DNA of 64,000 nt from CAZBXD01 sp965216395 (GTDB lineage Bacteria > Pseudomonadota > Alphaproteobacteria > Micavibrionales > SZUA-601), in NCBI GenBank assembly GCA_965216395.1, contig OZ244156.1:930001-994000 (forward strand). Direction: 5' to 3'. Under the pieces are notes generated by a model. That model made no database searches. It saw only the letters and a list, made by a program, of their open reading frames with translations, and was not told the DNA's origin. The position numbers and the translations under genes were made by a program. Below are positions 16,337 to 24,543 of the stretch, piece by piece. How positions within the stretch are numbered: position 1 is the stretch's first letter; each line of letters starts with the position of its first letter.

Positions 16337-18119
16337 TCCACCATGTTTCTTGAATAGGCAAAGCATAAGGCGGATTGACATCTGGACGACCAAATTTATC
16401 CCAATAAGCCAGTCGAAACGCATTAATGTGCCATTGCGGGATCACATAATGATTCCACAATAAAACACGGTCTAACGCCCGTGTCGCTGTGATCAATTCT
16501 GATCGGTTATCCGCACTGACAATTTTTTTGATCAAAGCATCAACAACTGGGTTTTCAATGCCAGCAACATTACGCGTTCCAGGCGTATGGGCATTATCAC
16601 TCCCCCAATAGTCAAATTGCTCATTTCCAGGGGATAGACTTTGTCCAAAAACAGACACAATCACATCATAATCAAATTGATCCAATCGGTTTTGATATTG
16701 TGCCGTGTCCACGACACGGATGGTTGCGACAATCCCCAATTTTTTCAAATTAGCGATAAAGGGCTGAATCCAGCGTTCAAACATCGCACTATTAAGCAAA
16801 AATTCAAATGTAAACGGTTTCCCAGATTGATCAACCAAAACACCGTCACGAATGACATACCCGGCTTGTTCAAGCAGCGCTTTCGCATGCCGAAGATTTT
16901 GTCGGTTATTTCCCATACCATCTGTTTGGGGGGGGTGAAACTCTTTCGTAAAAACGGATTCTGGCAACTGATCTTTAAAGGGGTTGAGTAATTTAAGCTC
17001 ATCTGTAGAGGGCAATCCCGTGGCGGCCAATTCAGAATTGGAAAAATAACTTTGTGTGCGGTGATAACTGTCAAAGGCAAATTGCTTATTCGACCATTCA
17101 AAATCAAAGGCATAGCTTAATGCTTCGCGCAAATGACGATTTTGAAATTTTTCACGCCGTAAATTATAGACAAAAGCCTGCATCCCTGTTGGAATATTAT
17201 GTGGAATTTTTTGCTTAATTAACTGCCCCTTTGTAACAGCGGGATGATCATAGGAAAGCGCCCATTGTTTTGCAACATTTTCCGCGCGAATATCATATTG
17301 TCCGGCCAATAAGGCTTGCAAGGCCACGCCCGCATCACGATAATAATCAAAATGAACAGTATCAAAATTATAACGCCCTTTATTGATGGATAAATCTTTT
17401 GCCCACCAGTCTGCAACCCGTTGATAGGTAATACGACGCCCCAATTCAATATGAGATATCTGATATGGACCACTTCCCAAAGGTGGTTCAGAGGTCGTTT
17501 TAGAAAAATCACGCCCCGCAGTGGTCCAATAATGTTTTGGCAAAATCGGCATTTGTCCCATGATCAAAGGGAGTTCACGATTACCACTTGATTTAAAGTT
17601 AAATTGAACACGTCGTTTTCCCGTTTGGGTAACATTTTCAACCGCAGTATAATAAGAGCGATAAAACGGGTGCCCCTTTTCACGTAAAGTATTAAATGTC
17701 CAAATAACATCAGCCACGGTGATTGGTTTGCCGTCATGCCAACGTGCCTCTTCACGCAAATCAAAGGCTACCCATGATCGATCCTCTGGCGTTTCAATTG
17801 CGCGCGCGATTGAGCCATATTCTGTGAACGCTTCATCGTCACTTTTAACCGTCAAACTTTGATAAAGAAGATCAGACCCCGCCCCCGCCATGCCTTTTAA
17901 AATATACGGATTTAAATTATCAAAGGAACCAATAACGGCAAGTTTAAGTTGTCCGCCCTTTGGTGCATTGGGATTCACATAATCAAAATGTTCAAAATCA
18001 GAAGCATATTTGACATCACCATACATGGACAAAGCATGGGAAGATTGCGCATAAAGGGGCAAAGAATATATTAAACAAAAAACTAAAAAAGGATATGTAA
18101 ATATTTGTTTTAAATACAT
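16278..18119 (-). CDS. yejA: Periplasmic oligopeptide-binding protein YejA
   Basis: A 613-residue family 5 extracellular solute-binding protein. A signal peptide spans about residues 1-24 (hydrophobic LVFCLIYSLPLYA). The stretch HFDYVNPNAPKGG (about 44-56) is characteristic of YejA-type binding proteins, and WHDGKPITVADV and LGSGPYQI match the family core. It would deliver peptides to YejBEF. Its ATG overlaps the stop of the upstream EAL gene by one base, and its end overlaps the convergent HAD gene, so it is transcribed apart from yejBEF. Confidence 0.92.
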   Translation of the reverse strand: MYLKQIFTYPFLVFCLIYSLPLYAQSSHALSMYGDVKYASDFEHFDYVNPNAPKGGQLKLAVIGSFDNLNPYILKGMAGAGSDLLYQSLTVKSDDEAFTEYGSIARAIETPEDRSWVAFDLREEARWHDGKPITVADVIWTFNTLREKGHPFYRSYYTAVENVTQTGKRRVQFNFKSSGNRELPLIMGQMPILPKHYWTTAGRDFSKTTSEPPLGSGPYQISHIELGRRITYQRVADWWAKDLSINKGRYNFDTVHFDYYRDAGVALQALLAGQYDIRAENVAKQWALSYDHPAVTKGQLIKQKIPHNIPTGMQAFVYNLRREKFQNRHLREALSYAFDFEWSNKQFAFDSYHRTQSYFSNSELAATGLPSTDELKLLNPFKDQLPESVFTKEFHPPQTDGMGNNRQNLRHAKALLEQAGYVIRDGVLVDQSGKPFTFEFLLNSAMFERWIQPFIANLKKLGIVATIRVVDTAQYQNRLDQFDYDVIVSVFGQSLSPGNEQFDYWGSDNAHTPGTRNVAGIENPVVDALIKKIVSADNRSELITATRALDRVLLWNHYVIPQWHINAFRLAYWDKFGRPDVNPPYALPIQETWWIKEKNAPSKRLENRANAKN

Positions 18120-19222
18120 TAATTTGGCTTCCCAAATAAATACCCTTGCCCGTAATCTGGATAAAGATCATTCAAGATTTCCACTTGTTTTTCTGTTTCG
18201 ATTTTCTCGATAATCGCCTCAATCCCTGAACCATCTAAACTGTTTTTAATCAACTTAATCCGATTTTTTGATTTGGGATCTTTTAATTCGTCGACCACGG
18301 CTCTGGCATTAATTTTAACGAAAGAGATATTGCATGAAACCAAACGATCAACATCAAAACCAAGTGCATGCACATTATCCATTGAAAAACGACAGCCCAG
18401 CATGGATAAGCCGTCCATAACGGTTTTCGTGACACTGGATATTTTCATCGTATCAGCCTGACTGAACTCAAAAACAATACGCGATGAAAGTTTTGGATTA
18501 TTTTCCAAAAACTCCACCAATTGACGCATAAATTTACGATTATTGAGTGTTTGGATAGAGATATTACAAAAATAAGCCCGTGCCACATCATCATTGGAAT
18601 TGTCTTTTATTCTTTGTAAACAGCGGAGCAGGATCACATTATCAATCGCAGGAACCAGATTATTATTCGCCGCTAGGGAGATAAACTGACCCGCTGAGAT
18701 GAACTGACCGTCATCCATTTTAATACGCGCAAAGGCTTCATAATGGCGAATAATGCGTCTAGGCAGTGATACAATCGGCTGAAAAGAGATATCAATACGA
18801 TCATTTTTAACCGCATCTTTCACTAATTTGAGAACTTCTTTATCTTTTAATTTACTCGGATCACTCAGATCAATTTCATCTAAATCAATTGAATCATCAT
18901 CCTTGCCTTGATCTTCTGCTGTGATACTGGCCTTGGCCAATTGATCGACAGCCGTTTTCATAAGCTGACCATCGTCCTTATCATCAGATTCATCACTTAA
19001 AATCCCTGCTTTTTGGGCGGCGCGTCTTAACGTGGCGATATAATAGCGATGTTGCGATAAATCACGGCTTTGGCCAACAACTTTATGATGCACATGGCGG
19101 ATCATCTCATCCAAATGTTTATCAGAACTAATCCGCAGAATAATTTCAATCACCAGTAAGATAATATTGGCTAACAGTGCCATCAAAATAATTAAATCAA
19201 TTCTTTCCATGACCAACAGCAT
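18119..19222 (-). CDS. Membrane-anchored degenerate EAL-domain protein
   Basis: A 367-residue protein with an N-terminal membrane helix (about 8-28), a charged linker with coiled-coil tendency, and a C-terminal EAL domain from about 140. The signature is YEAFARI instead of EALLR. NIS (YFCNIS), the K of FVKINA, ET of IEKIET and QGYLFGKP are retained, but the metal-binding DDFG is replaced by MDNV and the KID aspartate by Asn, so cyclic-di-GMP hydrolysis is doubtful; it may bind c-di-GMP or partners instead. The layout recalls TipF of Caulobacter, but no flagellar genes are nearby. Upstream of and coupled to yejA. Confidence 0.75.
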   Translation of the reverse strand: MLLVMERIDLIILMALLANIILLVIEIILRISSDKHLDEMIRHVHHKVVGQSRDLSQHRYYIATLRRAAQKAGILSDESDDKDDGQLMKTAVDQLAKASITAEDQGKDDDSIDLDEIDLSDPSKLKDKEVLKLVKDAVKNDRIDISFQPIVSLPRRIIRHYEAFARIKMDDGQFISAGQFISLAANNNLVPAIDNVILLRCLQRIKDNSNDDVARAYFCNISIQTLNNRKFMRQLVEFLENNPKLSSRIVFEFSQADTMKISSVTKTVMDGLSMLGCRFSMDNVHALGFDVDRLVSCNISFVKINARAVVDELKDPKSKNRIKLIKNSLDGSGIEAIIEKIETEKQVEILNDLYPDYGQGYLFGKPN

Positions 19223-19429
19223 ACACCTTATTTTTACGCAAACAAAGCGTTAATATCAACACCTCCTCTTATTCCTGCATATGGATATATCCTTCCGCAT
19301 TACATAAAATAAGTGATTGTTATTAAACAAAAATATAAATAAACCACAAAATAAAACGCGCATTTTTACATAGTATTTTTAACATAATATATGAGATAAT
19401 TTATTCATAACCGAACAAGGAGTGATAGG

Positions 19430-19672
19430 ATGAATTCAAAAAAACAAAAAACGGATATAGACAACGAACAAGACACAAAAGAACCACGTCGTTCATTTGC
19501 TTTTGAACAGGCGTTGCGCGCCCTTGATACATTAGAAGACATTAATTTGGTTTTGGTGCCCAATAAACCAACACTGGATATGTTGGTCAAAACCAGTGAC
19601 ATCACCGGTTTAACCACCGAACAAGTTGCGCAAGTTTACACAACCATGATCAAAATCAGCCAAGAATTATAG
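19430..19672 (+). CDS. Small conserved-looking hypothetical protein
   Basis: An 80-residue soluble protein with a charged, disordered first 25 residues and a helical remainder (FAFEQALRALDTLEDIN). A good AGGAG lies eight bases before the ATG. The family is not recognised. The last six bases overlap the 3' end of the convergent alpha/beta hydrolase gene. The 207 bases upstream are AT-rich and without other visible features. Confidence 0.55.
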   Translation: MNSKKQKTDIDNEQDTKEPRRSFAFEQALRALDTLEDINLVLVPNKPTLDMLVKTSDITGLTTEQVAQVYTTMIKISQEL

Positions 19673-20441
19673 TTTATCAATCCACCGATCGAAAATTTCC
19701 TTTACCTGACGTAAATGCTCTGGTTTGCGGAATGTATGACCACAATCTTCAATAACATGAAGTTCTTTATCACCGTTTACCTCGTCGAATATAATTTTTT
19801 GATGTTCTGGAGGACATGAATCATCGTTTTCACCAACAATCAATAATGTTGGAAATATAATTTTATCCAACTTGCTCAAAACATCGTAATTTTTGAAGCT
19901 TTCGTACAATTTGAAAGAAACTAAACCAACTGCTCCTGGTTTTGATTTCGATGTTTTTTCTTTTAATTCACCATCTTTCATACGTACCCATTGATCTGGA
20001 TCATTTTTTATATGGCATTCTTCTGAATGTGCATAGGAAATACAAGCCGCCGTTGGAGCAAAAGCTTTGACCTTATCTGGATAGTTTGTTGCATAAATAA
20101 GATTTGAGAAACCACCTAGGCTATGTCCCGCAAGACAAAATGGCTCTTGATACCATTCTTGATGAGATGCCCATGCGATAACGTCTTCTAAGTCGTGATA
20201 ATGCGTATCCATCGTACAGTCGATTAATTCACCATCACTTTCTCCAAAGGCATTTGTACCATCAAAACTGAGTTATATAGCCTTTATCTAAGAAACAGTC
20301 AGACATCAGCCGAATATGCGGCTGATCAGCAAAACCACTAAATCCATGATGAACAAAAACGAGACCTGTGATCTCACCCTCTGGCCTATCAACATAAATA
20401 ATCATATTTTGATCACGGCGATTTTTAATGGTGGTTTTCAT
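19667..20441 (-). pseudogene. Alpha/beta hydrolase split by a one-base frameshift
   Basis: Translation from an ATG at 20441 gives an alpha/beta-hydrolase N-terminus (GLVFVHHGFSGFADQPH) that runs into a TGA near 20270. The rest continues in another frame from SFDGTNAFGESDGELIDCTM to residue 181 of the frame beginning at 20212, with nucleophile elbow GHSLGG, acid GENDDS and the catalytic His in EDCGHTF. Removing one A in the ATAACTC stretch would join both halves as GYILSFDGTNAFGES. All catalytic elements are intact, so this is a very recent frameshift or an assembly error. The start has AGGAAAA as ribosome site. Confidence 0.75.
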
Positions 20442-20449
20442 TATTTTTC

Positions 20450-20794
20450 CTATTTATAATATGTTTCTGGGTTCATATCACGAATTTCAAGCGTGATCGC
20501 GCAATCGGGAAATTTCGGCTTTATCGTTTCAAGCAATTTTTGATAGAGTGGATCGGCATAGCGTTTCTTCTGCTCATCATTGCGGCCAGCCAACAAAAGC
20601 AAGGTTAAGTGGGCCATAGACCCCAGCCCTTTTTGAAAACCAACAACCGCATTTTCCAAAGCAATCGCCCGTGTTTTAATCCGTGCCTGGTCAATCCCTG
20701 AATCGGCAAGCGCGCTATGTAGATTTTCAAGCAATTTTTGAATATCAATTGAATCGCCCATTTGTTTGGAATATTCTAGAATAACATGAGGCAT
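20450..20794 (-). CDS. 5-carboxymethyl-2-hydroxymuconate isomerase-like protein
   Basis: A 114-residue protein of the CHMI (HpaF) group within the tautomerase superfamily. The N-terminal MPHVILEYS, whose Pro2 would be the general base after Met removal, is the main evidence; the central ALENAVVGFQKG and LLLLAGR segments also fit. In homoprotocatechuate degradation the enzyme isomerises CHM, but no other hpa genes are nearby, so the true substrate is unknown. It overlaps the Nudix gene by one base and precedes the frameshifted hydrolase, forming a small catabolic-looking cluster. Confidence 0.75.
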   Translation of the reverse strand: MPHVILEYSKQMGDSIDIQKLLENLHSALADSGIDQARIKTRAIALENAVVGFQKGLGSMAHLTLLLLAGRNDEQKKRYADPLYQKLLETIKPKFPDCAITLEIRDMNPETYYK

Positions 20795-21285
20795 TATAAC
20801 TCCAATAAATATTTATTCTGCATAGCTGGAAGAAAATTTTCTGGTGTGTTTTCTAAGGCTGAGAGTAACTCATCTTTGGAAAACCATTTAATTTCTGCAA
20901 CTTCAGAAGGATCAATTTTAAAATCAGATAATGGAAAATCAACCGTAGCAACAAACCACTGTGTAAAATGAAGATAAGAGCTTGAGGAAAACTTTTTAAC
21001 CGCTTCAACTGGAGAAATATCTGTAATACCAATTTCTTCTTCTGTTTCTTTAATAATATTTTCAAAGTAGGTTTCCCCTTTATCAACCGTCCCCGCAACA
21101 GCTGGACCCCAAAGGCCAGGATGATGTTTTTTAGTTAAAGCACGCTTTGCAAGTAAGATATCACCATCAGAATTTTTCAACCAAAGCGCGGAAACTTGAT
21201 ATATATCTTTTTTATCTAATTGAGAACGCTTTTTATAACCAATGATGTTATCATCTCTATCAACAATATTGATAAGAGGCTTCAT
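20794..21285 (-). CDS. Nudix hydrolase, IDI-like
   Basis: A 163-residue Nudix protein. The Nudix box is present as GTVDKGETYFENIIKETEEE plus IG, with Lys replacing the usual Arg of REUXEE. The N-terminus (INIVDRDDNIIGYKKRSQL) resembles the isopentenyl-diphosphate isomerase/YfcD-type subgroup, which is also seen as a general nucleoside-diphosphate hydrolase. Substrate is unknown. First gene of Nudix-CHMI-hydrolase on the minus strand, and the last host-type gene before the prophage. Confidence 0.8.
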   Translation of the reverse strand: MKPLINIVDRDDNIIGYKKRSQLDKKDIYQVSALWLKNSDGDILLAKRALTKKHHPGLWGPAVAGTVDKGETYFENIIKETEEEIGITDISPVEAVKKFSSSSYLHFTQWFVATVDFPLSDFKIDPSEVAEIKWFSKDELLSALENTPENFLPAMQNKYLLEL

Positions 21286-21288
21286 TCC

Positions 21289-21777
21289 CTAAACTCCGCG
21301 TTGTTTTTCCTGACTTCTTTTATACACATAAATTCCAAGGACGGAAAGACCCACGGTCCAAATCGCGCTTAAAGATGCCATCGCGTTAATCACTTCCCCC
21401 GCTTGGGCGGGATTATCCAAAATCGTAAAGGCCACGGCCAGCATTTGCGCCGCCCATGTTACGGCCATAATATAACCAAAAGTGGGACGCATGCGCCGCA
21501 CATAAGGGTCCGAACTGGCCACTTCGGCGCGCAGAGATTGATTAATCTCCGTGATTAAAGTTTTGAGCTCTTCTTGTTCCAAACGCGCCATCGCTTCGAT
21601 ATGGCGATTGGCCTCGATCAGATCATCGCCTTTGACCTCACCACGCAACACAGCTTCATCCAGATTATCAAGTGCTTGCGCGGCTGTTTTCGCCAGCGGA
21701 TTGGTCACTTTTTTAAGCGCTGAGCTAACAGTTTTAAGCAAAATAGGCAAACCAAGCTTGGTTAATAGTACAGACAT
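21289..21777 (-). CDS. Phage holin of the GTA three-membrane-segment type
   Basis: A 162-residue protein with a helical soluble first half (ALDNLDEAVLRGEVKGDDLI, EELKTLITEINQSLRAEV split) and a membrane half starting at the motif SSDPYVRRMRPTFGYIM, followed by two or three hydrophobic segments. This order matches the gene-transfer-release holin family (3TM holins) found in alphaproteobacterial phages and gene transfer agents, which permeabilise the inner membrane for lysis. A perfect AGGAGGTG lies just before the ATG. Its neighbour upstream in the ancestral order was probably the lysozyme gene at 22266. Confidence 0.75.
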   Translation of the reverse strand: MSVLLTKLGLPILLKTVSSALKKVTNPLAKTAAQALDNLDEAVLRGEVKGDDLIEANRHIEAMARLEQEELKTLITEINQSLRAEVASSDPYVRRMRPTFGYIMAVTWAAQMLAVAFTILDNPAQAGEVINAMASLSAIWTVGLSVLGIYVYKRSQEKQRGV

Positions 21778-21989
21778 TAAAACACCTCCTGTAATGGAGT
21801 AATTCTTTTCCTATTACGTCTTGCTGTTTCGGCAATCCAAATAATATGACGATACGCATCGGCTGGACCATTCAACCGCCCCGGAAGCTGTGATGAAACC
21901 GATTCATAATTCGCTGCATCCTTAAAATTTTTATATTGTCCTTCCAACATTTGTCGGCGGCGTTTTTCAATAAGTTTTTGTTGATTCAT
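21777..21989 (-). CDS. Small DAYRH-motif protein, truncated cargo
   Basis: A 70-residue basic protein. Its middle, GPADAYRHIIWIAETARR, matches the start of the C-terminal domain of the larger protein at 27716-28498 (TADAYRHALSSYIASI), but the rest of that domain (MDLYNN region) is missing. The last six residues PLQEVF repeat the end of the lysozyme (RLQEVF), because the 3' end of this gene contains a copy of the 16-base repeat also found at 22274. It therefore looks like a shortened effector-type fragment captured in a cassette. Its stop and the holin ATG overlap. Confidence 0.6.
   Translation of the reverse strand: MNQQKLIEKRRRQMLEGQYKNFKDAANYESVSSQLPGRLNGPADAYRHIIWIAETARRNRKRITPLQEVF
21779..21794. 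repeat. 16-base direct repeat, holin-side copy
   Basis: AAAACACCTCCTGTAA, which on the minus strand holds the AGGAGGTG ribosome site of the holin gene. An identical copy lies exactly 495 bases away at 22274-22289. Confidence 0.75.
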
Positions 21990-22016
21990 TTTAATTTCCT
22001 TTCAAATTCTTGGCAT

Positions 22017-22044
22017 AAAAAAACCGCCTTCTGTGAGGCGGTTT
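22017..22044 (-). terminator. Rho-independent terminator after the 42-residue protein gene
   Basis: On the minus strand AAACCGCCT, a six-base loop and AGGCGGTTT form a nine-pair stem followed by a run of T. It stops transcription from the small membrane protein gene before the 70-residue gene. Confidence 0.85.
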
Positions 22045-22067
22045 AAAAAGGCTTGTTAGATCAAATC

Positions 22068-22196
22068 CTATGGCATATTCATAATTGAATAAGCAACAAA
22101 GGCTAGATAGGCTAAAGCAAAGACAGTATAGATACTAATAAACACTGCAAGCACCTTGAGAACAATCTTCACATATTTTTTAAAGTTGAATTTCAT
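22068..22196 (-). CDS. 42-residue single-span membrane protein
   Basis: A short reading frame (MKFNFKKYVKIVLKV...NMP) with five lysines before a hydrophobic segment covering about residues 10-38, the pattern of a small inner-membrane protein with its N-terminus in the cytoplasm. It is followed 24 bases later by a clear terminator, which supports a real transcription unit. Ribosome site (AGAGTG) is weak. It lies inside the 495-base segment bounded by direct repeats, together with the DAYRH fragment; elsewhere in the prophage a DAYRH protein is also paired with membrane-anchored small proteins. Function unknown; toxin, antiholin or immunity roles are all possible. Confidence 0.5.
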   Translation of the reverse strand: MKFNFKKYVKIVLKVLAVFISIYTVFALAYLAFVAYSIMNMP

Positions 22197-22265
22197 GTGA
22201 TCACTCTACAACTCTTAATTGTATCGTTCAATCTTTCATTTTTTCTTTATTATCCATTTTAGATA

Positions 22266-23537
22266 TTAAAATAAAAACACCTCCTGTAAACGTTGATTGA
22301 GTTTTGTAATCGTCTCACCGAGCGGATTGATGATGCCATCGACTTTAAGCGCGTTGTCCTTTTGGAAGCGTTTCACATCGTTAAAAAGCCCGCGATCAAC
22401 AAAGGGCACAATACCGTAATCGGGACGTTCGATTTGACCCAAGGCTTCTAACCCAGTACGGATTTGTACAATATCCTCACCGTGTGCCGGCGCATTAGAA
22501 CGGATGGGTTGCGAGATCTTAATCTGTGGTTTTTGCGATGAGGAGTGACCGAGGGCGCTAAAAATAGCATGCGGCGTTTCGCCCTTGTTAAAGATCAAAT
22601 CGCGTTCTGTAAGAGGCCTATGTGGCACATGTTCAGCCACCGAACTATCCTCATGAAACAGCAACGACCCTTGGCGGTCGATCTTGGGCTTGGGTTTGGG
22701 GGCTAATTCTTTTTCTTGCTTAATTTTTTTTGAGGCTGGCTCTAAAGATTTTTTCTGCTCGGTGCGGGCGCGATGAACTTTTTTTAGATAGTCTGCTGGC
22801 TTATACTCTTTGTCAAAATCAGGAATGCCTTCGTAGATGAGTTCGTGCGCGCTTTGCCTATTTTTTTCGCCGCCACCAAGGATCAAAAGGGCATTTTCTT
22901 CGACGCGTTTATAGTTGCGCCTAATCTCATCATTATCTTTACTGGATATAACCAAAGATTGCCGCACCATTTCTTGCGCATCTTGTTCAATCACAGCACG
23001 TCTAAACTTTTTAAATTCTTGAAATTTTGGTTTGCCCAATTGTAGCGCTATATCACTGGTAACAATTTGTTGCTCTGGCGTTAATCGGTTAAAATATTTG
23101 TCGCCTAAAAATTCCTTCGCGTCTTTACGCCCTCTAATCGCATCTTTGCGAACTTGGCGATTAATATCTTTTGTTATTAAATATAGATCAGTTGTGTCTT
23201 GATAAGATTTGGCTGGCCTGCTTGAAAAATCTTTATTAGATTCCGTCTCTTGCCAGAGCTTTTCAAAATTATTTTCTTTTTCACGCCGGCTAGCAGGACG
23301 ATCTCCATTCTTTGTGTACCAAGGCTCTCGCAAAAAAGCTTCCAATGCTTTCGCTTTTCGATTTTTATCACTTTTATTTATATATCGTTCAATATTATTC
23401 CCCGACCCAGCAGTCATAAAACCTTTACTATCAAGGTAAGGATGAATAATAACGCCTTCATGGGTATCTTGCTTTAAAAGCTCAACATGGCGATCAATAA
23501 TCGCTTGTTCATCTTGTGGCTGTGTGTTATCAGTCAT
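22266..23537 (-). CDS. Phage lysozyme-like protein with peptidoglycan-binding domain
   Basis: A 423-residue protein. The N-terminal 230 residues look like a T4-type (GH24-like) lysozyme: LLKQDTHEGVIIHPYLDSKG with a candidate catalytic Glu, then FMTAGSGNN, and EEFLGDKYFNRLTPEQQ-like helices. A long Lys/Pro-rich linker (about 265-330) leads to a C-terminal peptidoglycan-binding domain (VDRGLFNDVKRFQKDNALK, VDGIINPLGET). That C-terminal domain is clearly homologous to the N-terminal domain of the 27716 protein. It would degrade the cell wall for lysis. The gene ends with a 16-base repeat whose AGGAGG has no gene directly after it. Confidence 0.75.
   Translation of the reverse strand: MTDNTQPQDEQAIIDRHVELLKQDTHEGVIIHPYLDSKGFMTAGSGNNIERYINKSDKNRKAKALEAFLREPWYTKNGDRPASRREKENNFEKLWQETESNKDFSSRPAKSYQDTTDLYLITKDINRQVRKDAIRGRKDAKEFLGDKYFNRLTPEQQIVTSDIALQLGKPKFQEFKKFRRAVIEQDAQEMVRQSLVISSKDNDEIRRNYKRVEENALLILGGGEKNRQSAHELIYEGIPDFDKEYKPADYLKKVHRARTEQKKSLEPASKKIKQEKELAPKPKPKIDRQGSLLFHEDSSVAEHVPHRPLTERDLIFNKGETPHAIFSALGHSSSQKPQIKISQPIRSNAPAHGEDIVQIRTGLEALGQIERPDYGIVPFVDRGLFNDVKRFQKDNALKVDGIINPLGETITKLNQRLQEVFLF
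22274..22289. repeat. 16-base direct repeat, lysozyme-side copy
   Basis: Identical to 21779-21794. Here the embedded AGGAGGTG is orphaned: no start codon lies within 15 bases on the minus strand, consistent with the holin gene having been pushed away by an insertion. Confidence 0.75.
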
Positions 23538-23572
23538 ACGATAATCTCCTTTATTTAAATGGATATGGGTTT

Positions 23573-24355
23573 ATGGTTGTAAAAAGAGTTCTTGTTATCT
23601 TGTCGCTTTGTCTGATCACGCTGCCAACCCATGCTGGGATGCGTAATGATGGAGGGGAACATGAATCCCATATCACGCAGCAAGATAATTTGCTTTTTTT
23701 GCCCTATACGTCTCAGCCTTTTGAGTGGGATAAGATGTTTGGGTATTGGGTCGCGGGTAAAGATATCGAAAATACCCTTTATATTGATAATGAGCTTCTT
23801 GTTAGCTATTATGATTGGACGACACTTGAGCTGAAGCAAGGTGTGCAGTTTTTCGACATCAAAAAATTGCAAGCAATGAGTGATCATGCTATTTTCATGG
23901 TCAGAGGATCGGAACCTATTATTTTTAAAAGACAGCTTGATGAAAATGATAAAATCTTCAAACAAATCACACATTACCCAACCCAAGAACACCTGACCTT
24001 TTACAAAATGGGTCTTGCCACGATTGACAAAACCGATGACCTTGACATATGGATGCAAAATCTTGGCACTATTTTGTGGATAAAAACCTGTGTTGATGAA
24101 ACCTTGAATACACAAACAGACCTGTTCAATTTGCCTAATGATGACTTGATGACACGATATAACAGCTCGCAATGCGCCGATGAACATACACAAAATTGGG
24201 ATCAGTCCCCTTTGTTTTTTTATCGCGCACCGCATAGCCTTCATGGCTTGCCTTGGTGGATGCGTATGTTTGATCCTTTGGCTCTTCCTGACGATCAAAA
24301 ACAGCGGATACCAAGCCCTGCCTCTCCTTATTATTTGAGAGAAAGGGAATATTAA
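23573..24355 (+). CDS. Exported protein, copy 1 of a tandem pair
   Basis: A 260-residue protein with a signal peptide (VVKRVLVILSLCLITLPTHAG, cleavage near THA-G at about 22). The mature part has no recognised domain; it is Trp- and aromatic-rich (EWDKMFGYWVAGK, HGLPWWMRMFDPLALP) with two Cys (CVDE, SSQCADE) that could form a disulfide. The ATG at 23573 is chosen because it begins the signal peptide; an in-frame start at 23516 would precede it with 19 unlikely residues. Its gene is divergent from the lysozyme gene and opposite to all phage genes, so it is probably cargo. It ends one base before copy 2 starts. Confidence 0.7.
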   Translation: MVVKRVLVILSLCLITLPTHAGMRNDGGEHESHITQQDNLLFLPYTSQPFEWDKMFGYWVAGKDIENTLYIDNELLVSYYDWTTLELKQGVQFFDIKKLQAMSDHAIFMVRGSEPIIFKRQLDENDKIFKQITHYPTQEHLTFYKMGLATIDKTDDLDIWMQNLGTILWIKTCVDETLNTQTDLFNLPNDDLMTRYNSSQCADEHTQNWDQSPLFFYRAPHSLHGLPWWMRMFDPLALPDDQKQRIPSPASPYYLREREY

Positions 24356-24543
24356 ATGAAAAAAATTATTACCCTGATATTGCTGTTGTGTTTCATCTCT
24401 CTGCCAACCCATGCTGGGATGCGTAATGATGGAGGGGAACATGAATCCCATATCACGCAGCAAGATAATTTGCTTTTTTTGCCCTATACGTCTCAGCCTT
24501 TTGAGTGGGATAAGATGTTTGGGTATTGGGTTGCGGGTAAAAA
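23621..24543 (+). repeat. Tandem duplication, 780-base period at the 5' ends
   Basis: The block 23621-23763 recurs at 24401-24543 with a single base difference, covering the end of the signal peptide and the first 40 mature residues. A second shared block (from about 23970 and 24766) and a third (C-terminal third) are nearly identical as well, while about 60 codons between the first and second blocks are unrelated in sequence. Confidence 0.85.
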
